From assembly GCA_004552725.1 (NCBI GenBank), contig SFNM01000024.1:1-35072 (forward strand): a stretch of 35,072 bases of DNA, in the 5' to 3' direction. The notes below the pieces were generated by a model that was not told where the DNA came from, made no database searches, and was given only the letters and a program-made list of their open reading frames with translations. The position numbers and the translations under genes were made by a program. Every line of letters starts with the position of its first letter. The stretch's first letter is position 1. Positions 9,001-17,027 of this stretch are shown piece by piece. Source of the DNA: Bacteroidales bacterium (GTDB lineage: Bacteria; Bacteroidota; Bacteroidia; Bacteroidales; Muribaculaceae).

Positions 9001-10396
9001 AGGCCCCAACGGCAAGAAGGTGCATGTGGTGCTCGGTCGTCTGGCCGAAATGCGCATCAACGACCATACCACCGGCATGATGCTCACCAACGCTCCCATA
9101 CCTTACGGTTCGAAACTCTACTTCGCAGCCGGCGACGACCTCAAGAAAGGCGACGTAATCTGCGAATGGGACCCCTTCAACACCGTAATCATCACCGAAT
9201 TTGCAGGCCGTATACAATACAACAACTTGCTCGAAAATATCAACTTCCGCGTTGATATCGACGAACAATCCGGCCTCGAAGATAAAGTCATCATCGAATC
9301 GCGCGACCGCGCTCGCGTGCCCGAAGTCAACATCGTCGACGCTAACGGTCAAGTGCTTGTGACTTACTCCCTGCCCGTAGGTGCCCACCTTATCTTCAAC
9401 GACGGCGACGAAGTCAAAGCCGGCGACACCGTGGCCAAGAGCCCGCGCGCTGCAGGCGGTGCCGGCGATATCACCGGCGGTCTGCCTCGCGTGACCGAAC
9501 TGTTCGAAGCACGCAACCCCTCGAACCCCGCTATCGTGTCGGAAATCGACGGCGAAGTGCACTTCGGCAAGGTAAAACGCGGCAACCGCGAAATCTCCGT
9601 CACTTCCAAACTCGGCGAAGTCAAGAAATACCTCGTGCCCCTGTCAAAACAAATTCTTGTACAAGAAAACGACGTGGTGCGCGCCGGTACACCCCTCTCC
9701 GACGGTGCAATCACTCCGGCCGACATCCTCAACATCATGGGCCCGACCGCGGTGCAAGAATACATCGTCAACGAGGTGCAAGACGTATACCGTATGCAAG
9801 GCGTGAAAATCAACGATAAGCACTTCGAAGTTATCGTGCGCCAAATGATGCGCAAGGTTACCATCCTCGATCCGGGCGACACTTGTTTCCTCGAGCAACA
9901 AGTTGTGGACAAACGCGACTTTATGGATGAGAACGATCGCATCTGGGGTAAAAAAGTGGTTACCGATGCCGGTGACAGCGAGGACCTCCATCCCGGTCAA
10001 ATCATCACCGCTCGTCGTCTGCGCGACGAAAATTCCGCCCTTAAGCGCCGTGACCTCCGCCTCGTGCAAGTGCGCGATGCCGTGCCCGCTACTTCGGAAC
10101 AAATCCTCCAAGGTATCACTCGCGCCGCTCTTCAAACTTCAAGCTTCATCTCGGCTGCTTCCTTCCAGGAAACCACCAAGGTGCTCAACGAAGCCGCTAT
10201 CCAAGGCAAGACCGACTTGCTCGAAGGTATGAAGGAGAACGTAATCTGCGGTCACCTCATCCCCGCCGGCACCGGCCTGCGCGAATACGGCCAACTCATC
10301 GTCGGCAGCAAAGACGAAATGACCGTTCCCGCTGCTTCCGACCCCGAAGAAGAGGTTGCCGTAGACGAAACCACCGGCGAAATCATCAACGACTAA
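6089..10396 (+). CDS. rpoC: DNA-directed RNA polymerase beta-prime subunit
   Basis: The 1435-aa protein is the beta-prime subunit, carrying the catalytic magnesium site. Key features are the N-terminal zinc ribbon ([13 protein letters not shown]...CDRCG, residues about 68-90), the active-site motif NADFDGD near residue 470, the second zinc site with [16 protein letters not shown] (nt about 8750-8795), and the trigger-loop region [20 protein letters not shown] just after it. The C-terminal end contains [19 protein letters not shown] and an acidic tail. Length is normal for Bacteroidetes. It is the last gene of the cluster. Transcription probably ends in the very long inverted repeat that starts 9 nt after the stop codon. 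Confidence 0.98.
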   Translation: [1435 protein letters not shown]

Positions 10397-10404
10397 TCAA
10401 ATCC

Positions 10405-10457
10405 ATCTCAACAATAAAGAGCGCGGCCCGCAGGGTCGCGCTCTTTATTGTTGAGAT
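10405..10457. terminator. Bidirectional terminator, 25-bp inverted repeat
   Basis: The left arm begins at 10405 (ATCTCAACAATAAAGAGCGCG) and is matched perfectly by 10437-10457. The inner GCCC/GGGT extends the stem to about 25 bp around a GCA loop at 10430-10432, with one G-U pair. It lies between converging rpoC and the M16 peptidase gene. AT-rich flanks within the stem (CTCTTTATTG) provide U-rich RNA on each strand. The last ~17 codons and the stop of the minus-strand gene lie inside the repeat. Confidence 0.85.
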
Positions 10458-11631
10458 CGGCCGTGGAGATTGCGCGGATTTGGTCGATGGCCTGGGCTGC
10501 GGTGCGTACTTTGCCCAGGAGCAATTGAGCGCGTGCGTTCGAGAGTACGCGGTTTTCCAGGTTTTCGTTGGCCACGACTAATTGTCCTAAATATTGTTTT
10601 TTAGCCATTTCGAGGCGACGGGAGGTGATAAGTCCGTTGGCGACTTGCTCAATGGTGCGGCGGACTAATGCAGCGCAGCGGTCGTTGTCGTCGGGGTCGC
10701 ATCCGTAGTAGATAGCGATGGCGCCACAGTCGCTGAAAATGCCGGTTGATGCTTCTACATTGTAGACCAGTCCGCGATGTTCGCGAAGTGCCACGTTGAG
10801 AAGGGAATTCATGCCGGGGCCACCTAAGATATTGGTAAGTAGGGCGGTAGCGTCGCCGTCGGGGCTCCCGATAGCGCCAACGCGAGCGCCCATGATTGTG
10901 TGGGCTTGGTGGCTTTCAATAGGCTTATGAACTTCGAATTGACGGTATTGGGGCACGATGCTATGGCTTCGCACAGGTGTGGAACCTTCGACTATGTCAA
11001 AGGCACGTTCCATAATGGTAAATGCTCGGTCGGCGCTCATGCTACCGGCGTAAAACACCACCATATTGGCGGGCACATACCATCGATGGAGGTATTTTCG
11101 GCAGTGGTCGGAATTGAAGTTTTGCAATGCTTTTCGAGTGCCTAAGATGTTATGGCCCAGAGGAGAGCCTTCGAACATCATGTCTTCGAAGTCGTCGTAG
11201 ACTGCTTCGGATGGGGTGTCGAGGTATGAATCGATTTCGTCGGCTACAACTTCGCGCTCTTTCTCCAATTCTGCCGATGGGAACTGCGAATTTGCCACGA
11301 GGTCGGCGATGAGTTCGGCAGCTCGGGCGGGGTTATTGCCCGGGAAAGCGCTGTAGATTACTGTTTCTTCTTTGGTGGTGTAGGCGTTGAGTTCGCCGCC
11401 AACGGCCTCCATGCGGTTGATGATGTGCCAAGCGCGGCGGCGAGCGGTGCCTTTGAAGATTGTATGCTCCACGAAGTGGGCCAATCCGAAGTCGTCGTCG
11501 GCCTCGTCGCGAGCGCCCACGCGCACGGCCACGCCCACATATCCCACAGAAGAGCGAGGAGCGGGAGTGTGTAGGAGTGTTAGGCCATTGGGCAGAACGC
11601 GTGTGGAAACGGGTTGATTGTTAAGCCTCAT
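10408..11631 (-). CDS. M16-family zinc metalloprotease (insulinase/processing-peptidase type)
   Basis: This is a single M16 half-unit. The inverted zinc motif HFVEH is intact, and the third ligand, a Glu in VVADEIDSYLD, lies 76 residues after its second His. The C-terminal M16 lobe is also present (LGGPGMNSLLNVALREHRGLVYNVEAS). I place the start at the ATG at 11631 (MRLNNQPVSTRVLPNGL), giving 407 aa. This overlaps the ispG stop by 11 nt; an upstream ATG at 11664 would add 11 residues not typical of the family. No signal peptide is seen, so it is probably cytoplasmic. The substrate is unknown; family members degrade small peptides or process precursors. The final residues (NNKERDPAGRALYC) are encoded by the terminator stem and look non-conserved. 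Confidence 0.88.
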   Translation of the reverse strand: MRLNNQPVSTRVLPNGLTLLHTPAPRSSVGYVGVAVRVGARDEADDDFGLAHFVEHTIFKGTARRRAWHIINRMEAVGGELNAYTTKEETVIYSAFPGNNPARAAELIADLVANSQFPSAELEKEREVVADEIDSYLDTPSEAVYDDFEDMMFEGSPLGHNILGTRKALQNFNSDHCRKYLHRWYVPANMVVFYAGSMSADRAFTIMERAFDIVEGSTPVRSHSIVPQYRQFEVHKPIESHQAHTIMGARVGAIGSPDGDATALLTNILGGPGMNSLLNVALREHRGLVYNVEASTGIFSDCGAIAIYYGCDPDDNDRCAALVRRTIEQVANGLITSRRLEMAKKQYLGQLVVANENLENRVLSNARAQLLLGKVRTAAQAIDQIRAISTADLNNKERDPAGRALYC

Positions 11632-13171
11632 CGCACCAACGGCCATCGGCCTTAATGAGTTCAATCATACGAGGCAAGGCCTCGTCGGTGGGGATATTTT
11701 TGATTACACATTCTTTGCCGCGATAGATGCTCACACGGCCGGGGCCTGCGCCTACGTATCCGTAGTCGGCGTCGGCCATTTCGCCGGGGCCGTTGACAAT
11801 GCAGCCCATCACGCCGATTTTGAGCGAGGGTTGGGATGCTGTGGCGGCTTTTACCTGAGCGAGAGTGGTTTGGAGGTCGAAGAGCGTGCGTCCGCAACTT
11901 GGGCAGGCGATGTATTCGGTCTTCGACATTCGACGGCGAGTGGCTTGTAAGATGTTTAAGGCCAGAGCGTTGCGGCGCTTGAGGGGAATTTGCGGTGCGT
12001 CGATTTCAATGGCGCATATATCGGCACGTTCAAGTAGCAAAGCACCGAGGTCTACGGCGGCGGCAATTGTGACTTGCTCGTCGGTCATATCCGATGGGTA
12101 TAGTATGCTGACAGACAGTGGTTTGTCTTTGGGTGCACGCGCTATAGCAGCGCGAGCGCGGCCGATAGCGTTGGGGTGGCCGACGGTGATGTGGGTGGAG
12201 TGGAGGGGCGCTTGTTGGCAGTCGAGTCCGATGACTTGAGGCACACCACAAGAGGTTGTGACAACCTCGGCTTCGGCATCGCTTCCGAGCGGATTTTGTC
12301 GGCGAGTGTCAATGTGAGCGAGGAGTTGGCGGGCTACAGGAATTTCATTTTCAGGGTCTTCGCTGAGCGACACGCGGATGGTGTCGCCGATGCCGTCGGC
12401 CAAAAGCGAACCGATGCCGACGGCTGATTTCACACGTGCATCTTCGCCGTCGCCGGCTTCGGTGACGCCCAAGTGGAGCGGGAAGGCCATATTTTCTTTG
12501 GCCATAGCGTCGACCAAGAGACGCACGGTGGAGGTCATTACCACCACGTTTGAGGCTTTGATGCTGATTACCACGTCGTTGAAATTTTCGGCCACGCAGA
12601 TGCGTAGAAATTCCATGGCGCTTTCAACCATCCCGGCGGGGGTGTCGCCGTAGCGGCTCATAATGCGGTCGGAAAGCGAGCCGTGGTTCACGCCGATGCG
12701 CAGCGCGGTGTGGTGTGAGCGGCAAATTTGGAGCAAGGGCACTAATTTTTGGCGTATGCGTTCGATTTCGGCGGCATATTCCTCGTCGGTAAATTCGAGT
12801 TTTTTGAAAGTGCGACCCGGGTCGACGAAATTGCCCGGATTGATGCGCACTTTTTCCACAATTTCGGCGGCGGTGAAGGCGGCTTCGGGGTTGAAGTGAA
12901 TGTCGGCCACGAGGGGAATGTTGCATCCGGCATCGCGCACGGCTTGGCGGATGGGAGCCAAGTTGGCGGCGTGCTTGGAAGTTTGGGCGGTGAGGCGCAC
13001 AATGTCGGCACCGGCATGTGCAATGCTAAGGCACTGAGCGGCAGATGCTTGAGTGTCGAGCGTAGGGGTGTTAGTCATCGACTGCACGGCAATGGGATTG
13101 TCGCCGCCGATGGCAATATGGCCGATATTCACAGAGGTAGTTCGGCGCCGTTGGAAGTCGATAGCACGCAT
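11621..13171 (-). CDS. ispG: 4-hydroxy-3-methylbut-2-enyl-diphosphate synthase (IspG/GcpE)
   Basis: IspG converts methylerythritol cyclodiphosphate to HMBPP in the MEP isoprenoid pathway, using a [4Fe-4S] cluster. The 516-aa protein has the N-terminal TIM barrel (IAVQSMTNTPT, VRLTAQ, LVADIHFNPEAA, RINPGN, GVNHGSLS). The C-terminal reductase-like domain carries the cluster motifs YIACPSCGRTLFDL and GVMGCIVNGPGEMADADYG. Between them is an extra domain (residues about 255-400). This makes it the three-domain type found in Bacteroidetes, Chlamydiae and plants rather than the ~370-aa E. coli type. It is shorter than many Bacteroides versions, so the middle domain appears trimmed. It begins 2 nt after purE and overlaps the M16 gene. 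Confidence 0.94.
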   Translation of the reverse strand: MRAIDFQRRRTTSVNIGHIAIGGDNPIAVQSMTNTPTLDTQASAAQCLSIAHAGADIVRLTAQTSKHAANLAPIRQAVRDAGCNIPLVADIHFNPEAAFTAAEIVEKVRINPGNFVDPGRTFKKLEFTDEEYAAEIERIRQKLVPLLQICRSHHTALRIGVNHGSLSDRIMSRYGDTPAGMVESAMEFLRICVAENFNDVVISIKASNVVVMTSTVRLLVDAMAKENMAFPLHLGVTEAGDGEDARVKSAVGIGSLLADGIGDTIRVSLSEDPENEIPVARQLLAHIDTRRQNPLGSDAEAEVVTTSCGVPQVIGLDCQQAPLHSTHITVGHPNAIGRARAAIARAPKDKPLSVSILYPSDMTDEQVTIAAAVDLGALLLERADICAIEIDAPQIPLKRRNALALNILQATRRRMSKTEYIACPSCGRTLFDLQTTLAQVKAATASQPSLKIGVMGCIVNGPGEMADADYGYVGAGPGRVSIYRGKECVIKNIPTDEALPRMIELIKADGRWCDEA

Positions 13172-13173
13172 AA

Positions 13174-13683
13174 TCAGTTGGTTTTGAACTTGTAATCGCT
13201 AATTTGCGCCAAGTCGGCGTTGGCTTTGAGAATTTTTTGGTTTAGGCCTTCGGTCCAGGCTCTGTATCGTGCAGCGATGTCGGCATCGGAGAGTGAAAGG
13301 ATGCGCACGGCGAGCACGGCGGCGTTCATGCCGGCATTGATGCCCACGGTGGCTACGGGTATGCCGGGCGGCATCATCACGATTGAGAGCAACGCGTCTT
13401 GGCCTTGGAGGGTAGAGTCGATAGGTAGGCCGATTACGGGCAGCGGGGTGAGGGCAGCGATAACACCGGGGAGAGCAGCGGCCATACCGGCAGCCGCGAT
13501 GATGACCTTGATGCCTCGACTTTGGGCTTCGGTGGCGAATTTTTCCACGGCGGCGGGTGTGCGGTGAGCGCTCAGGGCTAATAATTCAAACGGCACTTCC
13601 ATTTGTTCGAGGAAGTCGGCGGCTTTGCGCAAGATGGGCAAATCGGATGTTGAGCCCATTATTATCGATACTTTGGGAGTCAT
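13174..13683 (-). CDS. purE: N5-carboxyaminoimidazole ribonucleotide mutase, class I PurE
   Basis: PurE moves the carboxyl group of N5-CAIR to give CAIR in de novo purine synthesis. The 169-aa protein shows the family signature: MGSTSDLPILRKA at the N-terminus (phosphate binding), LSAHRTP, an IAAAGMAAALPGVIA block and PVIGLPI, followed by GQDALLSIVMMPPGIPVATV. Length is that of a stand-alone class I enzyme. No purK is adjacent. It sits 12 nt downstream of the PAP2-like gene and 2 nt upstream of ispG, so translation in this operon is probably coupled. Confidence 0.95.
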   Translation of the reverse strand: MTPKVSIIMGSTSDLPILRKAADFLEQMEVPFELLALSAHRTPAAVEKFATEAQSRGIKVIIAAAGMAAALPGVIAALTPLPVIGLPIDSTLQGQDALLSIVMMPPGIPVATVGINAGMNAAVLAVRILSLSDADIAARYRAWTEGLNQKILKANADLAQISDYKFKTN

Positions 13684-13695
13684 AATGAAGTGTAT

Positions 13696-14343
13696 TTAGC
13701 AGAAAATTGATACAATTGAGAAACAGACACAAAAGCCCAATGCCACCCCGGCCAGAACTTGGGCTAAAGAGTGGCGATTGAGGCGCATGCGGGCGGTAGC
13801 GACCAATCCGGCGGCTAATATTACGGTACTAAGCAAGGCCATGGAGCCAACGTCGGATAGGCCGTGAGTGATGCACCAGAATTGGAGGGCTACAAGGCCA
13901 CCAATGCCGGTGGTGTGAGCGCTTATCTTCCAAAAAATGGTGATAATCAGGGCAATAATAGTGGCCACGCCTGCAGAAATCATAAAGAGCCTCAGCCACA
14001 TGGGGCAGCCGAAGATGCCTAATATGAACGAGGTGAGAATATAGCATATAGCGGCTACCCACATGGGTATGATGCGTTCGCTGCGTTTGCTGATTGGCAT
14101 ATCGCTCACTCGACCTTTGCGCATCATCACCAAAACGGTGGCCAAGGGAATACCGGCGGTGATAAGAGCGACGATGCCGGTGACAATGAGCCGATAAATT
14201 TCGTTGACGGCTCGCAAATCGGTAAACCACATGGCCAGCGCAATACCGTAGGTAGGAGCCAATAGCGGAGTGAAGATGTCGCTCACGATTTGAGCCCAGT
14301 GGCGTCGCGACAGTTGAGCAGCGGCAATGTCGGTTTGTTCCAT
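13696..14343 (-). CDS. PAP2-like integral membrane protein
   Basis: The 215-aa protein has about five or six hydrophobic membrane segments (for example ALITAGIPLATVLVMM, PMWVAAICYILTSFILGIF, MISAGVATIIALIITIFW). The arrangement KRSERIIP, KISAHTTGIGG and RLNRHSLAQVLAGVALG matches, in order, the three motifs of PAP2 lipid phosphatases (KxxxxxxRP, PSGH, SRxxxxxHxxxD). The motifs are degenerate: SAH replaces PSGH, and the final Asp is not evident. It may act on undecaprenyl or other lipid phosphates in the inner membrane, but activity is uncertain. It sits between purE and rpoN with gaps of 12 and 23 nt. Confidence 0.7.
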   Translation of the reverse strand: MEQTDIAAAQLSRRHWAQIVSDIFTPLLAPTYGIALAMWFTDLRAVNEIYRLIVTGIVALITAGIPLATVLVMMRKGRVSDMPISKRSERIIPMWVAAICYILTSFILGIFGCPMWLRLFMISAGVATIIALIITIFWKISAHTTGIGGLVALQFWCITHGLSDVGSMALLSTVILAAGLVATARMRLNRHSLAQVLAGVALGFCVCFSIVSIFC

Positions 14344-14366
14344 ATCTATATTTATTTAATATACAA

Positions 14367-15800
14367 TTAATTGCGTCGAAGACGTGCGATTGGAAATCCT
14401 AATCGCTCGCGGTATTTGGCTACGGTGCGTCGCGCCACATCCATACCTTTATTTTTTAATTGTTGGCAAATATCGGCGTCGGACAGCGGGTTAGCGGAGT
14501 CTTCGGCAGAAATGATTGTGCGGATGGCCTGCTCGATGGCGTGAGATGATGTGGCACCATCATCGCCGACTCCTTCGCTGAAAAGAGATTTGAGAGCAAA
14601 CATGCCTTGCGGAGTCATCATGTATTTGGAGGCGGTGGCGCGAGATATAACGCTCAAATCCAGACCGGTGAGTTCTTGGATGTTGCGGAGCACCATCGGG
14701 CGCAGGTCGGCACGGTCGAAACTGTGGAAAAACTCCGGTTGCAGGCGTATAATTGCTTCAATGACGGCCATAAGCGTGGCCGAACGGCGATGTGCCATAT
14801 CGATAAATTCGGCGGCTTCATCGCGGCGAGCGCGAATGAAGGCAGCCGCTTCGCGGTCGCGGCGATTTGGAGCGGTAGCCTCGTCGGAGATATTGAATGA
14901 TTGTTCGATGACCAACTCCGGCACACGTCCGGCTAATTGCACAGTGACTTGTCCGTCGTCGGAAACGTCGACATTGTAGTCGGGCACAATATGTCGGAGG
15001 CGGTCGTCGCTGTCGAATGTTTCGAGCGAAGAAGCGGGCTTTGGATTGAGGGTCGTAATCACGCGCAGTGCGTGGGCGAATTGTTCGTCGGAGAGTTGCA
15101 TCGCTTCTTTGATTTTGTCGAAGCGTTTACGCGAGAACAAGTCGAAGCGGTCGCGGACAATTTCTGTGGCGCGAGCGGTTGCTTCATCGGCCGGGTCGCG
15201 GCGCTGAAGTTGCAACAGAAGGCAGTCGCGCAAGTCGCGAGCGGCGATGCCGGCGGGGTCGAGCGAGCGCACCAAATCGATGGCCTCGCAGACTTGATCG
15301 GGCTCAACGTAAACGCCGGCCCCCATGGCAATGTCGTCGGCGATTTCGTTGGCGGAGCGGGTGAGATATCCGTTGCTGTCGATATTACCGATGACGTATC
15401 GAGCGATTTCACGTTGAATGTCGGTGAGGTCGAAATCGGCGAGTTGTGCCATTAGCAGTTCGTCGGCGCTGATGGATTCGTCGATGGCAGTTGGCTCTCG
15501 GTACTCATAATTAGGGTCGGATGGCGAGTTGAGGCGATAAGAAGGGATATCGTCGTCGTTGGCGAAGTCAGCGCGTTGGAGATCTTCGGCCGATTCGTTG
15601 AATTCGTTGCCTTCGTCGTCGGCTCGCAATTCGGCTTCCGGAGATTGGACTTCCTCTAAAGCAGGGTTCTCGTCGATGGCACGTCGCACTTCGTCCTCGA
15701 ATTCCGGAGCGGACATTTCGAGCACACGCCCAAAGCGCACTTGCTTGGGGTTGAGACGCAAACGCATCTGCTGTTGCTGCGAAAGACCGAGTTCTTGCAT
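14367..15800 (-). CDS. rpoN: RNA polymerase sigma-54 factor
   Basis: RpoN directs polymerase to -24/-12 promoters and needs AAA+ activators to open them. The 477-aa protein has region I rich in Gln and Leu (LGLSQQQQMRLRLNP, ENPALEE), an acidic region II (about 50-115), the core-binding domain (LMAQLADFDLT, SLDPAGIAARDLRDCLLLQL) and the DNA-binding domain ending in the RpoN box ARRTVAKYRE (residues 456-465), followed by LGFPIARLRRN. Length is typical. No activator gene is in the window, so the regulon cannot be read here. It lies 36 nt after ychF and 23 nt before the PAP2-like gene, on the same strand. Confidence 0.95.
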   Translation of the reverse strand: MQELGLSQQQQMRLRLNPKQVRFGRVLEMSAPEFEDEVRRAIDENPALEEVQSPEAELRADDEGNEFNESAEDLQRADFANDDDIPSYRLNSPSDPNYEYREPTAIDESISADELLMAQLADFDLTDIQREIARYVIGNIDSNGYLTRSANEIADDIAMGAGVYVEPDQVCEAIDLVRSLDPAGIAARDLRDCLLLQLQRRDPADEATARATEIVRDRFDLFSRKRFDKIKEAMQLSDEQFAHALRVITTLNPKPASSLETFDSDDRLRHIVPDYNVDVSDDGQVTVQLAGRVPELVIEQSFNISDEATAPNRRDREAAAFIRARRDEAAEFIDMAHRRSATLMAVIEAIIRLQPEFFHSFDRADLRPMVLRNIQELTGLDLSVISRATASKYMMTPQGMFALKSLFSEGVGDDGATSSHAIEQAIRTIISAEDSANPLSDADICQQLKNKGMDVARRTVAKYRERLGFPIARLRRN

Positions 15801-15836
15801 GTCAGAGAATGTAAAAGCCGCACTGGCGGCGTAGAC

Positions 15837-16940
15837 TTAAACGTTGAAGCGGAAGTGCATGATGTCGCCATCTTGCACCACATATTCTTTGCCTTCGACC
15901 GACAACTTACCGGCGTCGCGGACGGCACTTTCGCCGCCGAGCGTCACATAGTCGTCGTATTTGATTACTTCGGCGCGGATAAATCCTTTTTCGAAGTCGG
16001 TGTGGATAATACCGGCACATTTTGGGGCTTTGGAGCCTCGACGGAAAGTCCAAGCGCGCACTTCGTCTTCGCCGGCGGTGAAGAATGTTTGCAAATCGAG
16101 CAGTGAATAAGCGGCGCGGATTAAACGCGATACGCCCGACTCTTCCAAGCCGATTTCGGCGAGAAATTCTTGGCGTTCTTCCCAGGTGTCGAGTTCGGCG
16201 ATTTCGCTTTCGGTTTGAGCGGCGACGACCATCAGCCCCGAGTCGGTGCCTTCGATGCTGCGGCGCACGGCTTCGACGTAAGCGTTGCCGTTGGCGGCAG
16301 AAGCGTCGTCGACGTTGCACACATAGAGCACCGGTTTGGATGTGAGTAAGAATAGTTCGCGAGCAAATTTCTGCTCGTCGGGAGTGTCTATTACCACCGA
16401 GCGAGCGGGCTTACCTTGGTCGAGAGCGTCTTTGATGCGACAGAGCACTTCGTATTGCATTTTAGCCACTTTGTCGCCGCCGGTTTGCGCCTGTTTTTGA
16501 GTTTTGGCGATACGGGCCTCGACGGTTTCAAGGTCCTTGAGGGTGAGTTCGTATTCGATGATTTCTTTGTCGCGGACCGGGTCGACGGAACCGTCGACGT
16601 GTGTGATATTGTCATCGTCGAAGCAACGCAATACGTGCAATATCGCGTCGGTTTCGCGAATGTTAGCCAAGAATTTATTGCCTAAGCCTTCGCCTTTAGA
16701 AGCGCCTTTTACCAGCCCGGCGATGTCGACGATTTCGACGGTAGCGGGGACAATTGAGCGAGGATGACACATCTCCACCAACTTGGTGAGGCGGTCGTCG
16801 GGCACGGTTATAACACCAACGTTAGGTTCGATGGTGCAGAAGGGGAAGTTAGCCGATTGGGCTTTTGCGTTGCTTAAGCAGTTGAACAAAGTCGACTTTC
16901 CCACGTTGGGAAGTCCTACAATGCCACATTGTAATGCCAT
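15837..16940 (-). CDS. ychF: Redox-regulated ATPase YchF (OLA1 family)
   Basis: YchF is an Obg-like P-loop NTPase that binds ribosomes and prefers ATP. The 367-aa protein has the G1 loop GLPNVGKST (residues 9-17) and the G3 motif DIAGLVKGASKGEGLGNKFL. In place of the GTP-specifying NKxD motif it has CNVDD, as expected for an ATP-preferring member. The C-terminal TGS domain runs from about LLDLQTFFTAGEDEVRAWTFRRG to DIMHFRFNV. Length matches the family (about 365 aa). It is the first gene of a six-gene minus-strand operon, with a good Bacteroidetes promoter about 37 nt upstream of the ATG. Confidence 0.96.
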   Translation of the reverse strand: MALQCGIVGLPNVGKSTLFNCLSNAKAQSANFPFCTIEPNVGVITVPDDRLTKLVEMCHPRSIVPATVEIVDIAGLVKGASKGEGLGNKFLANIRETDAILHVLRCFDDDNITHVDGSVDPVRDKEIIEYELTLKDLETVEARIAKTQKQAQTGGDKVAKMQYEVLCRIKDALDQGKPARSVVIDTPDEQKFARELFLLTSKPVLYVCNVDDASAANGNAYVEAVRRSIEGTDSGLMVVAAQTESEIAELDTWEERQEFLAEIGLEESGVSRLIRAAYSLLDLQTFFTAGEDEVRAWTFRRGSKAPKCAGIIHTDFEKGFIRAEVIKYDDYVTLGGESAVRDAGKLSVEGKEYVVQDGDIMHFRFNV

Positions 16941-16976
16941 TTTTTATATAAATATATGAGTTTACTAAATTTGATG

Positions 16977-17009
16977 CAAAGTTAGTAATTTTCGCCCACA
17001 TAACCAAAA
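16977..17009 (-). promoter_or_regulatory. Bacteroidetes-type promoter of the ychF-rpoN-purE-ispG operon
   Basis: On the minus strand a TTTTG at 17009-17005 is followed after about 20 nt by TAACTTTG at 16984-16977, matching the -33 TTTG / -7 TAnnTTTG consensus of Bacteroidetes. A start site about 7 nt beyond would leave a leader of roughly 30 nt before ychF. Confidence 0.75.
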
Positions 17010-17027
17010 GATAAATGTAGTAGATGG

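Noticed and set aside
7058..9562. Long antisense frames in rpoC (429 and 383 aa)
   Set aside because: Shadows of rpoC codons; no start context and no recognisable domains.
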